From: Bacteroidales bacterium
GTDB taxonomy: Bacteria > Bacteroidota > Bacteroidia > Bacteroidales > BM520
Direction: 5' to 3'
Length of the DNA: 64,000 nucleotides
NCBI GenBank assembly: GCA_031276035.1
Contig: JAISNV010000001.1
Location: forward strand, 390,062 to 454,061
The position numbers were made by a program, and so were the translations under genes. The notes under the pieces are model-generated. The model saw only the letters and a program-made list of their open reading frames with translations. It ran no database searches and was not told the DNA's origin. Positions 20,032 through 28,128 of the stretch are shown piece after piece; position 1 is the first letter of the stretch, and every line of letters starts with the position of its first letter.

Positions 20032-20640
20032 TTAATGTATCATTAGTTTAATTTTAGACAGCAAGATATCAATCCCGACCTTATTCTGACCGCCCTGCGG
20101 GATTATAATATCAGCGTATTTCTTAGTCGGTTCAATGAAAGTTTCGTGCATTGTTTTAACCCAAAGAGAATAATGCTTAAGCACAGCATCATAATTTCGT
20201 CCTCTTTCAATAACATCCCTTCCGATAATCCTTATGAGCCTGTCATCGCTATCGGCATCAACAAAAACTTTGATATCAAGTTTTTTTCTTAAAGTCGGAT
20301 TAGCCAACGCCATTATTCCTTCAACAATAATTACCTTTTTGGGTTGAATTGTAATTGTTTCCTTAGCGCGAGCACAAGTAACATAAGAATACACAGGCAT
20401 TTCAATGGATTTTCCGGAAATAAGATCGTCTAAATGCTTATTTAATAATTTAAATTCAAAAGAAGAGGGATGATCGAAATTGATTTTCTTTTTTTCTTCA
20501 TCAGAGAGATGACCGTTATCTTTATAATATGAATCAAGAGAAATTACAGCGACCGAATCTTTGGGCAGTTGTTTCACTATTTCTTTAACGACGGTAGTTT
20601 TTCCGGAACCCGAGCCGCCTGCAATACCAATTATCAACAT
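20032..20640 (-). CDS. udk: uridine kinase
   Basis: A 202-residue kinase that phosphorylates uridine and cytidine to the monophosphates. The P-loop GIAGGSGSGKTT is at residues 5-16, followed by the SLDSYYKD substrate segment and FDHPSSFEF, all characteristic of uridine kinases. Length is normal. It is the last gene of a minus-strand run with the small membrane protein (57 bp upstream) and the HAD hydrolase. It complements upp in pyrimidine salvage. Confidence 0.95.
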   Translation of the reverse strand: MLIIGIAGGSGSGKTTVVKEIVKQLPKDSVAVISLDSYYKDNGHLSDEEKKKINFDHPSSFEFKLLNKHLDDLISGKSIEMPVYSYVTCARAKETITIQPKKVIIVEGIMALANPTLRKKLDIKVFVDADSDDRLIRIIGRDVIERGRNYDAVLKHYSLWVKTMHETFIEPTKKYADIIIPQGGQNKVGIDILLSKIKLMIH

Positions 20641-20697
20641 AAAATCGAATTTTTACAAAAATAACAAATAATTAACAACGAAGAGTTAATAATTTCT

Positions 20698-21039
20698 TTA
20701 CTCCTTACTATTTTTTGTCAGCTCATCTAATTTTTTATGCAGATCGTTCAAACTATTTTGAAGCTGTTGGTGATTATCATGTAATCCTTTTACCTTTTTA
20801 TGTATCGCTACTCCGCTGCCGGCAGCAATTGAAGCACCTAAGGCGCTAAGTACATTTGTGTAATTACCCAAAATTAATTGAATACCGTCCTTTGGTACAT
20901 AACCGTTTAAGGCCGGCACAAGCAAGCATATAAAAGCAAATATCACGAGGTAAAAAAACAAAAACAAATAAATAAAAATTGATACCCTGCTCGCAAGTAT
21001 TTTCGGGATATTCTTTAGAAAGTTGTCTATTTTGCTCAT
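20698..21039 (-). CDS. small membrane protein with C-terminal coiled coil
   Basis: A 113-residue protein I do not recognise. There are two hydrophobic helices (about residues 19-42, with a second weaker one around 58-78). A polar helical tail then carries heptad-like leucines (LQNSLNDLHKKLDELTKN), suggesting a coiled coil on one side of the inner membrane. It sits between udk and a HAD hydrolase on the same strand (57 and 40 bp gaps). No function is inferred. Confidence 0.6.
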   Translation of the reverse strand: MSKIDNFLKNIPKILASRVSIFIYLFLFFYLVIFAFICLLVPALNGYVPKDGIQLILGNYTNVLSALGASIAAGSGVAIHKKVKGLHDNHQQLQNSLNDLHKKLDELTKNSKE

Positions 21040-21079
21040 TGAATTATATTTATAGATTTTGAATACAAAAATAATATTT

Positions 21080-21766
21080 TTAAAAGATATCCAGCAACTT
21101 ATCTATTGATGAGATAGAGATAAATTTCGGATGAGTTACTTCTTCATGATGTTGTTCATGCTCCCAAGTGATATGAAACGGAATATGTATTGCATAAGAA
21201 TTCAGTTCTAAAACCGGTAATATATCCGATTTCAATGAGTTTCCGACCATAGCAAAATTTTCGGAGATACAGTTTGTTTTCTTAAATAAATTTCGATAAT
21301 CATCGCTGTTTTTATGGCTTACTACTTCTATATGATCAAAATAATCTTTTAACCCCGATTTATTTATTTTCCTTTCCTGATCTATTAAATCTCCTTTAGT
21401 TACTAATAACAGCCGGTATTTTCCTTGTAATTCTTGCAAAACATTTTCAACTCCGTCTATTAACTCATTCGGTTTCTGCAATAAATCTCTCCCTACCTGC
21501 AAAGTTTTATTCATCAAATCGGCACTGACTTCGGAATTATATAACTTACAAGTTGTTTCTATTGCCGAAATAATAAAATTTTTAACGCCGTAACCATAAA
21601 AAGGAAGATTTTTTATTTCGATATCATACAGAACTTTCTTTGTTTCTTCAAGAGAAAAATCGGGTTCAAGCAATTCACAGAAATTTATCTCTGCCGCACG
21701 AAAGTTCGGTTCATTCTCCCATAAGGTATCATCGGCATCAAAAGCAATTGTTGTTATTTGTTTCAT
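21080..21766 (-). CDS. HAD-superfamily hydrolase
   Basis: A haloacid-dehalogenase-type phosphatase of about 228 residues. Motif I is FDADDTLWE (nucleophile Asp and general acid Asp), motif II is LLVTKGD, and motif IV is around MVGNSLKSDILP. A helical cap domain lies between. The frame opens at 21775, but the -7 box (21773-21780 on the minus strand) puts the transcript start near 21769. The ATG at 21766 is therefore preferred, giving an almost leaderless mRNA. Substrate unknown. Confidence 0.88.
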   Translation of the reverse strand: MKQITTIAFDADDTLWENEPNFRAAEINFCELLEPDFSLEETKKVLYDIEIKNLPFYGYGVKNFIISAIETTCKLYNSEVSADLMNKTLQVGRDLLQKPNELIDGVENVLQELQGKYRLLLVTKGDLIDQERKINKSGLKDYFDHIEVVSHKNSDDYRNLFKKTNCISENFAMVGNSLKSDILPVLELNSYAIHIPFHITWEHEQHHEEVTHPKFISISSIDKLLDIF

Positions 21767-21772
21767 AGACTG

Positions 21773-21780
21773 CAAAGATA
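21773..21780 (-). promoter_or_regulatory. -7 box of the HAD hydrolase gene
   Basis: TATCTTTG on the minus strand. It overlaps the first ATG of the frame and lies 7 bp from the preferred ATG at 21766. No clear -33 element is seen. Confidence 0.5.
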
Positions 21781-22122
21781 GAGAAAAAGTAGAGAAAATC
21801 GAAAGTAGGAAATAGTATGTATAATCGTGAGATAAACATATTTATCAATTTTGCATATCGTTGTATTGCAACAAATTATCATTTATTACAATACCTTTAT
21901 CACTCATTATTTTTTCGTTTTCACATATTAGTTTGTACCTGCTTTTCATTATTATTCAAAACTCCTTCATAAAAAATTATATAACTATGAAATTAATCAA
22001 TGTGCTTTATCACTTCGTTGGGAATGATATAATTTATTTTTAGATATTTTTAATGATTATTTTTTGATAAATTACAAAACTCTTGTAATTTTGCAGGTAT
22101 TAATCTTAAAAAATAAAAATTT
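21781..22122. other. intergenic region upstream of superoxide dismutase
   Basis: About 340 bp of AT-rich sequence between divergent genes. It has a short open frame at 21861-22043 with hydrophobic, low-complexity content that I do not regard as a gene. The only clear signal is the dismutase promoter at 22064-22093. Confidence 0.5.
22064..22093 (+). promoter_or_regulatory. strong promoter of superoxide dismutase
   Basis: TTG -33 (22064-22066, within TTTTTG), a 19-bp spacer, and -7 box TAATTTTG (22086-22093). This is the best match to the Bacteroidetes consensus in the window. The leader is about 25 nt. Confidence 0.75.
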
Positions 22123-22689
22123 ATGGAACACGTATTGCCGAAATTACCTTATGCATTGAACGGTTTAGAGCCGCACATTTCAATGCAAACACTTGAATTT
22201 CACTATGGGAAACATCATCAAGCTTATGTAAATAATTTAAACAACTTGATTAAAGGGACCGAATTCGAAAATGCCAGTTTAGAAGATATTATTATGAAAG
22301 CCGATGGTGGAATCTTCAACAACGGTGCTCAAGTTTGGAACCACACATTCTATTTTATCGAATGTTTGTCGCCTGACGGCGGGGGGGAACCGCTCGGACA
22401 ATTAGCTGAAGAAATCAAAAGAGATTTCGGTTCTTTTGATAAATTCAAAGAATTATTTACAAAAGCTGCTTCAACTTTATTCGGTTCCGGTTGGACTTGG
22501 TTAGTAAGAAATAAAGACGGAAAACTTGAAATAGTTCAAACCACCAATGCCGGAAATCCTTTAAGAGACGGCAAAATGCCTATTATTACCTGCGATGTAT
22601 GGGAACATGCATATTACCTTGATCGTCAAAACAGGCGTCCCGAATATATTGATGCCTTTTGGAAAGTAGTTAATTGGAAAAATAAATAA
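22123..22689 (+). CDS. sodB: iron/manganese superoxide dismutase
   Basis: A 188-residue cytosolic dismutase converting superoxide to O2 and H2O2. Metal ligands are visible: His in LEFHYGKHHQAY, His in QVWNHTFYF, and Asp/His in CDVWEHAYYLD. Length and motifs are of the Fe/Mn type common in anaerobes; metal preference cannot be decided by eye. A run of seven G at 22381-22387 codes for the PDGGGEP turn and is unusual in this AT-rich sequence. The exported nitroreductase gene follows by 13 bp. Confidence 0.96.
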   Translation: MEHVLPKLPYALNGLEPHISMQTLEFHYGKHHQAYVNNLNNLIKGTEFENASLEDIIMKADGGIFNNGAQVWNHTFYFIECLSPDGGGEPLGQLAEEIKRDFGSFDKFKELFTKAASTLFGSGWTWLVRNKDGKLEIVQTTNAGNPLRDGKMPIITCDVWEHAYYLDRQNRRPEYIDAFWKVVNWKNK

Positions 22690-22702
22690 CAATTAATATA
22701 TT

Positions 22703-23497
22703 ATGAAGAAATTAATATTCTTAGCTGTTGCATTAACGATAAGTTTTAATCTTATGTCACAAACAGAAGGTACGGGAAAAGATATTTCAACTGACCCTAA
22801 AAGAAATCCTAAAGCTCAGCAAACCACCCAAAGCGGTACATCTACAAAACAAATTACATCCGATGTTGGCGAATCTCCAAAAGAGGTTACTCCAAAAAGC
22901 GTAGCCGCGGCTAAACAACTCATTGAATTACCTCAACCTTCAAAATCTCGTAAGTGCGACATTATGCAAGCGTTGGGTAACAGAAAATCTACCCGCAATA
23001 TGAAAGCCGAACATGTTTCTTTACAAGATTTATCGGACATTTTATGGGCAGCAAAAGGAGTCAATCGTCCTGATGAAAACAAAATGACTTCCCCAACAGC
23101 AAGAAACTCACAAGAAATTGAGGTTTATCTTTGCCGTCCAGAAGGTGTTTATATTTATCTAAATGAGAAAAATGCGCTGGAATTAGTTAGTGATAAGAAT
23201 ATCTTTAAAGAATTAAACGGAACTCGCCCTACAGGAGCTTTAGACATTCTACTTATTGTTGCGGATTTGTCAAGATACAATGGTTACAGCCCGAACGGCG
23301 ATAATACACATTTTTACGAAATGGGTGCCGTTGACGCAGGCATCGTATCCCAAAATATTTCTTTGATGTGTGCTGCAGCAAATATTGGAACAGTTCCAAG
23401 AGCAATGATGGATCATGAAAATATTTACAAAATCCTTGATTTCGGTAAAAACCAAGTACTTTGGCTAAATCACCCGATAGGGTATTTTGAAAAATAA
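22703..23497 (+). CDS. exported nitroreductase-like (SagB/ThcOx-type) protein
   Basis: A 264-residue protein with a signal peptide (MKKLIFLAVALTISFNLMSQ), then about 65 Thr/Lys/Ser-rich residues, then a nitroreductase fold. ALGNRKSTRNMK holds the family's Arg/Ser FMN-phosphate contacts, LSDILWAAKGVNR follows, and GAVDAGIVSQNISLMCAA is the conserved dimer/FMN helix. The Sec signal implies a periplasmic flavoprotein, or a lipid-linked one, which is less usual than the cytosolic form. It is 13 bp downstream of the dismutase gene and probably co-transcribed, hinting at a role in oxidative or electrophile stress. Substrate unknown. Confidence 0.82.
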   Translation: MKKLIFLAVALTISFNLMSQTEGTGKDISTDPKRNPKAQQTTQSGTSTKQITSDVGESPKEVTPKSVAAAKQLIELPQPSKSRKCDIMQALGNRKSTRNMKAEHVSLQDLSDILWAAKGVNRPDENKMTSPTARNSQEIEVYLCRPEGVYIYLNEKNALELVSDKNIFKELNGTRPTGALDILLIVADLSRYNGYSPNGDNTHFYEMGAVDAGIVSQNISLMCAAANIGTVPRAMMDHENIYKILDFGKNQVLWLNHPIGYFEK

Positions 23498-23499
23498 AA

Positions 23500-24528
23500 T
23501 TATAATTTTATTTTTATTCCTGGTTTAAGAATGGTATTGGCTTCGCTGATACCATTCTTTTTTATTAGCTTATTCAACTTAACAGTATAACACTGAGATA
23601 TTCCCCACAAAGTTTCATTTTCACCCGTAATATGAAAGGATGCGCTTCCTTTATTATTTTTCGGACCTAAATAAATTATATCACCTGCAGAAATTTTATC
23701 TCCTTTGGATAAATCGTTATAATTTCTAAGCTGTCTGACAGGCTCACCTAAAGCTTTAGCTATCTGTTCCAATGTTTCATATTCTTCGGCAAACACCGCA
23801 TAAACTTTATTATACTCAAAGATATGTCTGTTCTTATGTGTTTCAACATAAACAGCTTCATCCATACATAAGCACAATCCCAATTCATATTGATATTTAT
23901 CGAGATTTTTAGGAAGATCATAAATCTCGTTAGTATTTTCAATTTCTATATTATTACAGAAATTTTCCATATTTTCAAACAAATCATTAGGAATATCGGA
24001 AATATCCATCACTCCTATAGCAACCATATCATACATATATAATTGATTTTCATCAATAATTTTAATCAATAAATTAGCATAATTAGGATTAGTTGCATAA
24101 CCGGCTTTTTTTAGTCCGTGCGCCCAGGATTTATAATCGGAAACATCAAGTTTGAAGAGATCGGCATATCTATCGCGCGTTGTAAGAAAAAGCGAATGGT
24201 CATCAAAAGAATCTTCTACCTTTTTATACTTTCTAAAACATTCCTGCGGAGCATCATCATCATGATAATGAGTTTGACCGTTCCATCCGGTGTGGCATTT
24301 TATTCCGAAATGATTGTTTGATTTAACGGCAAGCTCGCTTTTACCGCAACCCGACTCTAAAATTCCTTGCGCAAGGGTGATACTTGCAGGAATTCCGAAT
24401 TCTTTCATTTTACGAACCGCAATATCTCCGTACTTTCTCGCGTACTCTTGTCGCTCAGCAATTTGCGCAAAGCAATCAGTACCAATGAAAATCAACAATA
24501 ATATTATTATATTTTTAATACGTTGCAT
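23500..24528 (-). CDS. exported glucosaminidase with LysM repeats
   Basis: A 342-residue peptidoglycan hydrolase. After a signal peptide (to FAQ, about residue 22) comes a glucosaminidase/FlgJ-type domain (residues ~25-170) with ITLAQGILESGCGKSELA, containing the catalytic Glu, and SNNHFGIKCH. Two LysM-like modules follow, near 232-290 and 296-342 (the second with HITGENETLWGISQCYTV), which would anchor it to glycan. It cleaves the GlcNAc-MurNAc backbone. Convergent with the nitroreductase gene, only 2 bp between stops. Its upstream side carries one arm of a 38-bp inverted repeat. Confidence 0.92.
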   Translation of the reverse strand: MQRIKNIIILLLIFIGTDCFAQIAERQEYARKYGDIAVRKMKEFGIPASITLAQGILESGCGKSELAVKSNNHFGIKCHTGWNGQTHYHDDDAPQECFRKYKKVEDSFDDHSLFLTTRDRYADLFKLDVSDYKSWAHGLKKAGYATNPNYANLLIKIIDENQLYMYDMVAIGVMDISDIPNDLFENMENFCNNIEIENTNEIYDLPKNLDKYQYELGLCLCMDEAVYVETHKNRHIFEYNKVYAVFAEEYETLEQIAKALGEPVRQLRNYNDLSKGDKISAGDIIYLGPKNNKGSASFHITGENETLWGISQCYTVKLNKLIKKNGISEANTILKPGIKIKL

Positions 24529-24551
24529 TTTGTTTAAAATAAAAACATCGA

Positions 24552-24589
24552 CAAAGATAGTTTTTTCAATTGAGAATTAGGAGTTGAGA
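24552..24589 (-). repeat. 38-bp inverted repeat, left arm
   Basis: Positions 24552-24589 are the exact reverse complement of 24933-24970 (38 of 38). The arm ends in the -7 box TATCTTTG, read on the minus strand toward the glucosaminidase gene. Confidence 0.9.
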
Positions 24590-24932
24590 ATCGAGAATTT
24601 ATCGACAAAATAAAAGAATTACATAATTTAAAACATCTACTCTTTTTTTATTACTATTAAACATTCATATAGCTAATAATCTCATCAAGAAATTTTTATA
24701 TATAATTCTCATTTTAGGACAAGAAAAGAATACATTAACATTGCTCTACATTAAATTTCCGAAAATAGATTTTTTATAAAAGAAGGCAGTCTTCTTTGTT
24801 AATAAAATCTTCATTATATAGATTTCATATTGATTTTTTTTCAAAAAATTTAACAATGATTTCATTATCTTTTTGTCATTGTTATTTGCTAATTATTATT
24901 TAACAAATATGTTAATTACAAAAATTATCAAA

Positions 24933-24970
24933 TCTCAACTCCTAATTCTCAATTGAAAAAACTATCTTTG
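24933..24970 (+). repeat. 38-bp inverted repeat, right arm, with -7 box of hdr-like cluster
   Basis: Exact inverted partner of 24552-24589. Its last 8 bp (24963-24970) are TATCTTTG, 5 bp before the first ATG of the hdr-like cluster, so the mRNA should be essentially leaderless. Confidence 0.9.
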
Positions 24971-24974
24971 CATC

Positions 24975-25673
24975 ATGAAGATTGAAATTATTGAAAAACT
25001 AAAAGAAGATGTTCGGTACAAAGAGGCCCTTACGGCTTGTATGAACTGTGGGGTTTGCACTGCTATCTGCCCTGCTGCCGAATTCTATAAATATGATCCC
25101 CGAACGATCTGCAATATAGTACAATCTAATAATGTTGATGAGATAGAAGATCTGTTAAATAGTGAAACAATCTGGTATTGCGGGCAGTGCATGTCGTGCA
25201 AAACCCGTTGTCCGCGCGGAAATGTTCCGGGAATGCTAATAACAGTTTTAAGAAAAATATCTCAGGAAATGGGATATTTCGTAAACAGTGAAAAAGGACG
25301 TCAGCAATTGGCAATCAAAAGAACAGTAGGTGAAAATATTATTAATGCCGGATATTGCGTTCATCCGGATATCGTAGATCCTGACCTTCATCCGGAACAA
25401 GGCCCGGTTTGGCGTTGGTTTATTAACAACATCAAAGAAGTAAGTCCGAAAATGGGTGCGGTTTATCATCAGGAAACTGCGGGTGCTTTAAGAGCCATCA
25501 GTAAAGACACTCTTGATGAAATTAAAAGTATTTTTAAAGTTACCGGCGGAGAAGAATTCTACAAAAAAATAGAGCATTTTTCTTCTGAAAAAGCCAAAGA
25601 TTTTCAATCTAATGCTGATTATGACTACATGATAAAAGTATATACTACAGATTCCGGAGATCATACACGGTAA
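24975..25673 (+). CDS. HdrC-like 4Fe-4S protein
   Basis: A 232-residue soluble ferredoxin-type protein like HdrC of heterodisulfide reductase. It has two 4Fe-4S motifs: Cys22/25/28/32 (CMNCGVCTAIC) and Cys69/72/75/79 (CGQCMSCKTRC). Each ends in a Cys-Pro or Cys-Pro-like turn. In HdrC these clusters carry electrons between HdrA and HdrB. First gene of a five-gene plus-strand cluster; HdrB follows by 27 bp. The promoter box ends 5 bp before the ATG. The C-terminal 130 residues have no motif I recognise. Confidence 0.9.
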   Translation: MKIEIIEKLKEDVRYKEALTACMNCGVCTAICPAAEFYKYDPRTICNIVQSNNVDEIEDLLNSETIWYCGQCMSCKTRCPRGNVPGMLITVLRKISQEMGYFVNSEKGRQQLAIKRTVGENIINAGYCVHPDIVDPDLHPEQGPVWRWFINNIKEVSPKMGAVYHQETAGALRAISKDTLDEIKSIFKVTGGEEFYKKIEHFSSEKAKDFQSNADYDYMIKVYTTDSGDHTR

Positions 25674-25700
25674 AATTTTATAAACTGAAAACAATTTAGA

Positions 25701-26756
25701 ATGTATAAACATAAATGGAATGATTATCAGAAGGAAATAGCTGACGACAAATATTTCTATGCAAGAAGTTGCATCAGGCAAACCTTTTTCCCCGGCTCCG
25801 AAACGGCCTTTGTGAAAATGATGAGAGAGGAAATGAAGAAGGATATCCTCGACGTTGCAAATCAACATACTTGCACGGGAATAGGTTATCACGGTGATAT
25901 TATTCCTTTTGAAACCACCTCGGCTGTCGTCGGCAGACTTATGTCGTTGATGACGGAAGCAGGTTATGAAAATTATGTGCCTTCGTGTATTACTTCTTTC
26001 GGATTGATTGTTGAAATTACCGAAACTTGGCATCATTTCCCGGAACTGCTGGAAAAAACTCGCGAAGATCTCTATAAAGCCACAAAACGTGAATTTAATT
26101 TACCAAAAAATATAGCCCACCCTTCCGATATCATTTATAAATTTCGCAACGAATTGAAATCGAAAATGAAATATCAACTGGTTAATAAAGAAACCGGAAA
26201 ACCTTTGAAAGGCGTGGAACATATCGGATGCCACTATGCTAAAGTTTTTCCCGATAGAGGTATAGGCGGCGCTGAATTTCCGGTGGTTCTTTCCGGAATG
26301 ATTGAAACCTGGGGAGGAGAAGTAATTGATTATCCGGAGAGACGTCATTGTTGCGGCTTTGGTTTCAGAAATTATCTCGTACAGGCAAACAGAGGTTATT
26401 CGGTAAGTAATTCCCACAAAAAGTTTGAATCGATGGAACCGTATGAACCCGATTTCATTGTGGCGAATTGCCCGGGTTGCGCCATGTTTCTCGATAAATG
26501 GCAATATACTATCGCAGAGCTCGAAAACAAAACTTATGATAAATACGGTAAAGGTATTCCTGTTCTTACATACGAGGAACTTGCCGGAATGCTTCTAGGA
26601 TATAATCCTTGGGAACTCGGAATGCAAATCCATCAAGTTCAATGCGAATCTTTATTAGATAAAATAGGGATAGAATACAATACTACCGAAAAATATACAG
26701 GAGTATCGGGTAAGAAAATCTTTCCTCCTGAAAAACCTCAAAATTTAATTGTTTAA
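25701..26756 (+). CDS. HdrB-like CCG-domain protein
   Basis: A 351-residue homologue of HdrB, the subunit holding the noncubane Fe-S centres that reduce disulfides. The C-terminal CCG domain is clear: HIGCHYAKV, then RRHCCGFGFRNY, then NCPGCAMFLDKWQ. The N-terminal half has a weaker copy (ARSCIRQTF and HTCTGIGYHGD), with some Cys positions altered. It lies between HdrC-like and HdrA-like genes (27 and 16 bp gaps). It is the likely site where a thiol-disulfide substrate is reduced or oxidised. The substrate is unknown; Bacteroidetes are not known to make CoM/CoB. Confidence 0.88.
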   Translation: MYKHKWNDYQKEIADDKYFYARSCIRQTFFPGSETAFVKMMREEMKKDILDVANQHTCTGIGYHGDIIPFETTSAVVGRLMSLMTEAGYENYVPSCITSFGLIVEITETWHHFPELLEKTREDLYKATKREFNLPKNIAHPSDIIYKFRNELKSKMKYQLVNKETGKPLKGVEHIGCHYAKVFPDRGIGGAEFPVVLSGMIETWGGEVIDYPERRHCCGFGFRNYLVQANRGYSVSNSHKKFESMEPYEPDFIVANCPGCAMFLDKWQYTIAELENKTYDKYGKGIPVLTYEELAGMLLGYNPWELGMQIHQVQCESLLDKIGIEYNTTEKYTGVSGKKIFPPEKPQNLIV

Positions 26757-26772
26757 TATTTAAAATCTTTAT

Positions 26773-27777
26773 ATGCAACATTTTGATACAATAATAATAG
26801 GTGGAGGCCCGGCAGGACTTGAAGCGGCGGCACGACTTTCTAAGTTTGACAAGCATGTTCTCATAATCGAAAAAGATCCCGCATTGGGCGGTAAACTACT
26901 TTTGTGGGACAAACTTTTTCCCGACTTTGCTTCTTCGGAAGAATTATTACATCAATTGATTGAGAATATTAAAAATGATAATGTGAAAGTTTCTCTTAAT
27001 ACCGGTATCAAGGAAATTGAAAACGAGGGAGGACTTTGGAATATTATCGACAATCATAACAACAAATATTCCGCTAAAGCTCTTTTGCTGGCAACCGGTT
27101 TTGATGTTTTTGACGCGTCAAGAAAAGAAGAATACGGATATAGAATTTATCCTAATGTTATTACTTCGGTTGATCTTGAAAAAATTCTGAGCGGAGAAGT
27201 TTCACATGCCGAACCTAAAAAAGTTGTGTTTATTCAATGCGTAGGCTCACGCGATGAAAAAGTGGGAAATCATTTTTGTTCTAAAAATTGTTGTATTTGC
27301 GCTGTAAAACAAGCTATTGAAGTTAAGGAAATGTATCCGAATTCAGAAGTTTATTGTTTTTACATGGATTTACGTATGTTCGGCGAATCTTATGAAGAAC
27401 TTTACCGCAAGGCACAGCAAGATTACGGTATAACTTTTATAAGAGGAAGAGTTTCGGAAGTTTCTCCTACCTATCACGGACAAGTTCAAATAAAAGCTGA
27501 AGATACTTTGCTTTCGCGACCTATAAGATTAACAGCGGATTTAGTTGTGCTTATGGTAGGAATGGAGGCGTCGGAAGGCACTGTCGAAATAGGAAAGAAA
27601 CTTCAGATCGGCGGGAATTATGATTATTTCAAAAGTAAAAATCAACATCTTGCCGATAATCTGACATATTTAGATGGTATTTTTGTTGCCGGCACATCAA
27701 AACGTCAAATGTCTATTCCGGAAACCATGAAAGATGCTGCGGCGGCAGCTTTGGAAATTAATAATTATCTTAATTAA
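26773..27777 (+). CDS. HdrA/QmoA-like FAD oxidoreductase (short form)
   Basis: A 334-residue flavoprotein. It starts with the FAD-binding IIIGGGPAGLEAAARLSKF and has the NAD(P)-like LLATGFDVFD segment. It also has the HdrA hallmark QCVGSRDEKVGNHFCSKNCC, a Cys motif that binds a 4Fe-4S cluster in HdrA/QmoA. It is much shorter than methanogen HdrA (about 650) and closer to QmoA, lacking the C-terminal ferredoxin domains; the neighbouring HdrC-like protein may supply those clusters. Spacing of 16 and 12 bp to its neighbours supports one operon and one complex. Confidence 0.88.
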   Translation: MQHFDTIIIGGGPAGLEAAARLSKFDKHVLIIEKDPALGGKLLLWDKLFPDFASSEELLHQLIENIKNDNVKVSLNTGIKEIENEGGLWNIIDNHNNKYSAKALLLATGFDVFDASRKEEYGYRIYPNVITSVDLEKILSGEVSHAEPKKVVFIQCVGSRDEKVGNHFCSKNCCICAVKQAIEVKEMYPNSEVYCFYMDLRMFGESYEELYRKAQQDYGITFIRGRVSEVSPTYHGQVQIKAEDTLLSRPIRLTADLVVLMVGMEASEGTVEIGKKLQIGGNYDYFKSKNQHLADNLTYLDGIFVAGTSKRQMSIPETMKDAAAAALEINNYLN

Positions 27778-27789
27778 AAAAACAAGTAA

Positions 27790-28125
27790 ATGAAATTCGG
27801 ATTTTCATTAAATACAAGTAGAACTATTGATCTCGATAAATTAGACAAGAAAAAACAAGAATCTTTTACCGACGACATCCCAACTTTTAAACGATGTTTT
27901 GCTTGCGGCGGATGTGCGGCAACTTGTTCGGCACAGCAACACACCGACTTCAATGTGTTGAAATGCAACCTGCTCTTTCGCAGAGGAGAATTTGAAACTT
28001 TGGAAAAAGAGTTGGAAAAATGTATGCTTTGCGGCAAATGTACATTAGTTTGCCCGAGAAATGTTAATACACGTGCAATGATAATAAAAATGCGCCGAAC
28101 ATTAAACACAAAAACAAATCTGTAG
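27790..28125 (+). CDS. small HdrC-like 4Fe-4S protein
   Basis: A 111-residue ferredoxin-type protein with two cluster motifs, CFACGGCAATC and CMLCGKCTLVCPRNV. The second is a standard CxxCxxCxxxCP; the first also ends in Cys but without Pro. It is a second HdrC module in the cluster, placed directly before the membrane subunit (3 bp gap), so it probably links the cytosolic HdrA/B part to the membrane HdrE/D protein. Confidence 0.88.
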   Translation: MKFGFSLNTSRTIDLDKLDKKKQESFTDDIPTFKRCFACGGCAATCSAQQHTDFNVLKCNLLFRRGEFETLEKELEKCMLCGKCTLVCPRNVNTRAMIIKMRRTLNTKTNL

Positions 28126-28128
28126 CGT

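Larger units (their letters stand above)
24529..24974. other. divergent promoter region bounded by inverted repeat
   Basis: A 446-bp gap between the glucosaminidase (minus) and the hdr-like cluster (plus). Perfect inverted copies of a 38-bp sequence lie at both ends, each with a TATCTTTG box facing its gene. The 343 bp between the arms are AT-rich with no credible ORF. Confidence 0.75.

Noticed and set aside
21861..22043. Short ORF upstream of superoxide dismutase
   Set aside because: Low-complexity Ile/Phe-rich translation, no homology recognised; it ends just before the dismutase promoter.
24552..24970. Insertion sequence
   Set aside because: Inverted repeats flank only 343 bp without any transposase frame and no target-site duplication was seen.
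25488..26504. Long antisense frames across the HdrB-like gene
   Set aside because: Opposite-strand shadows; the plus-strand frames have conserved Cys motifs.
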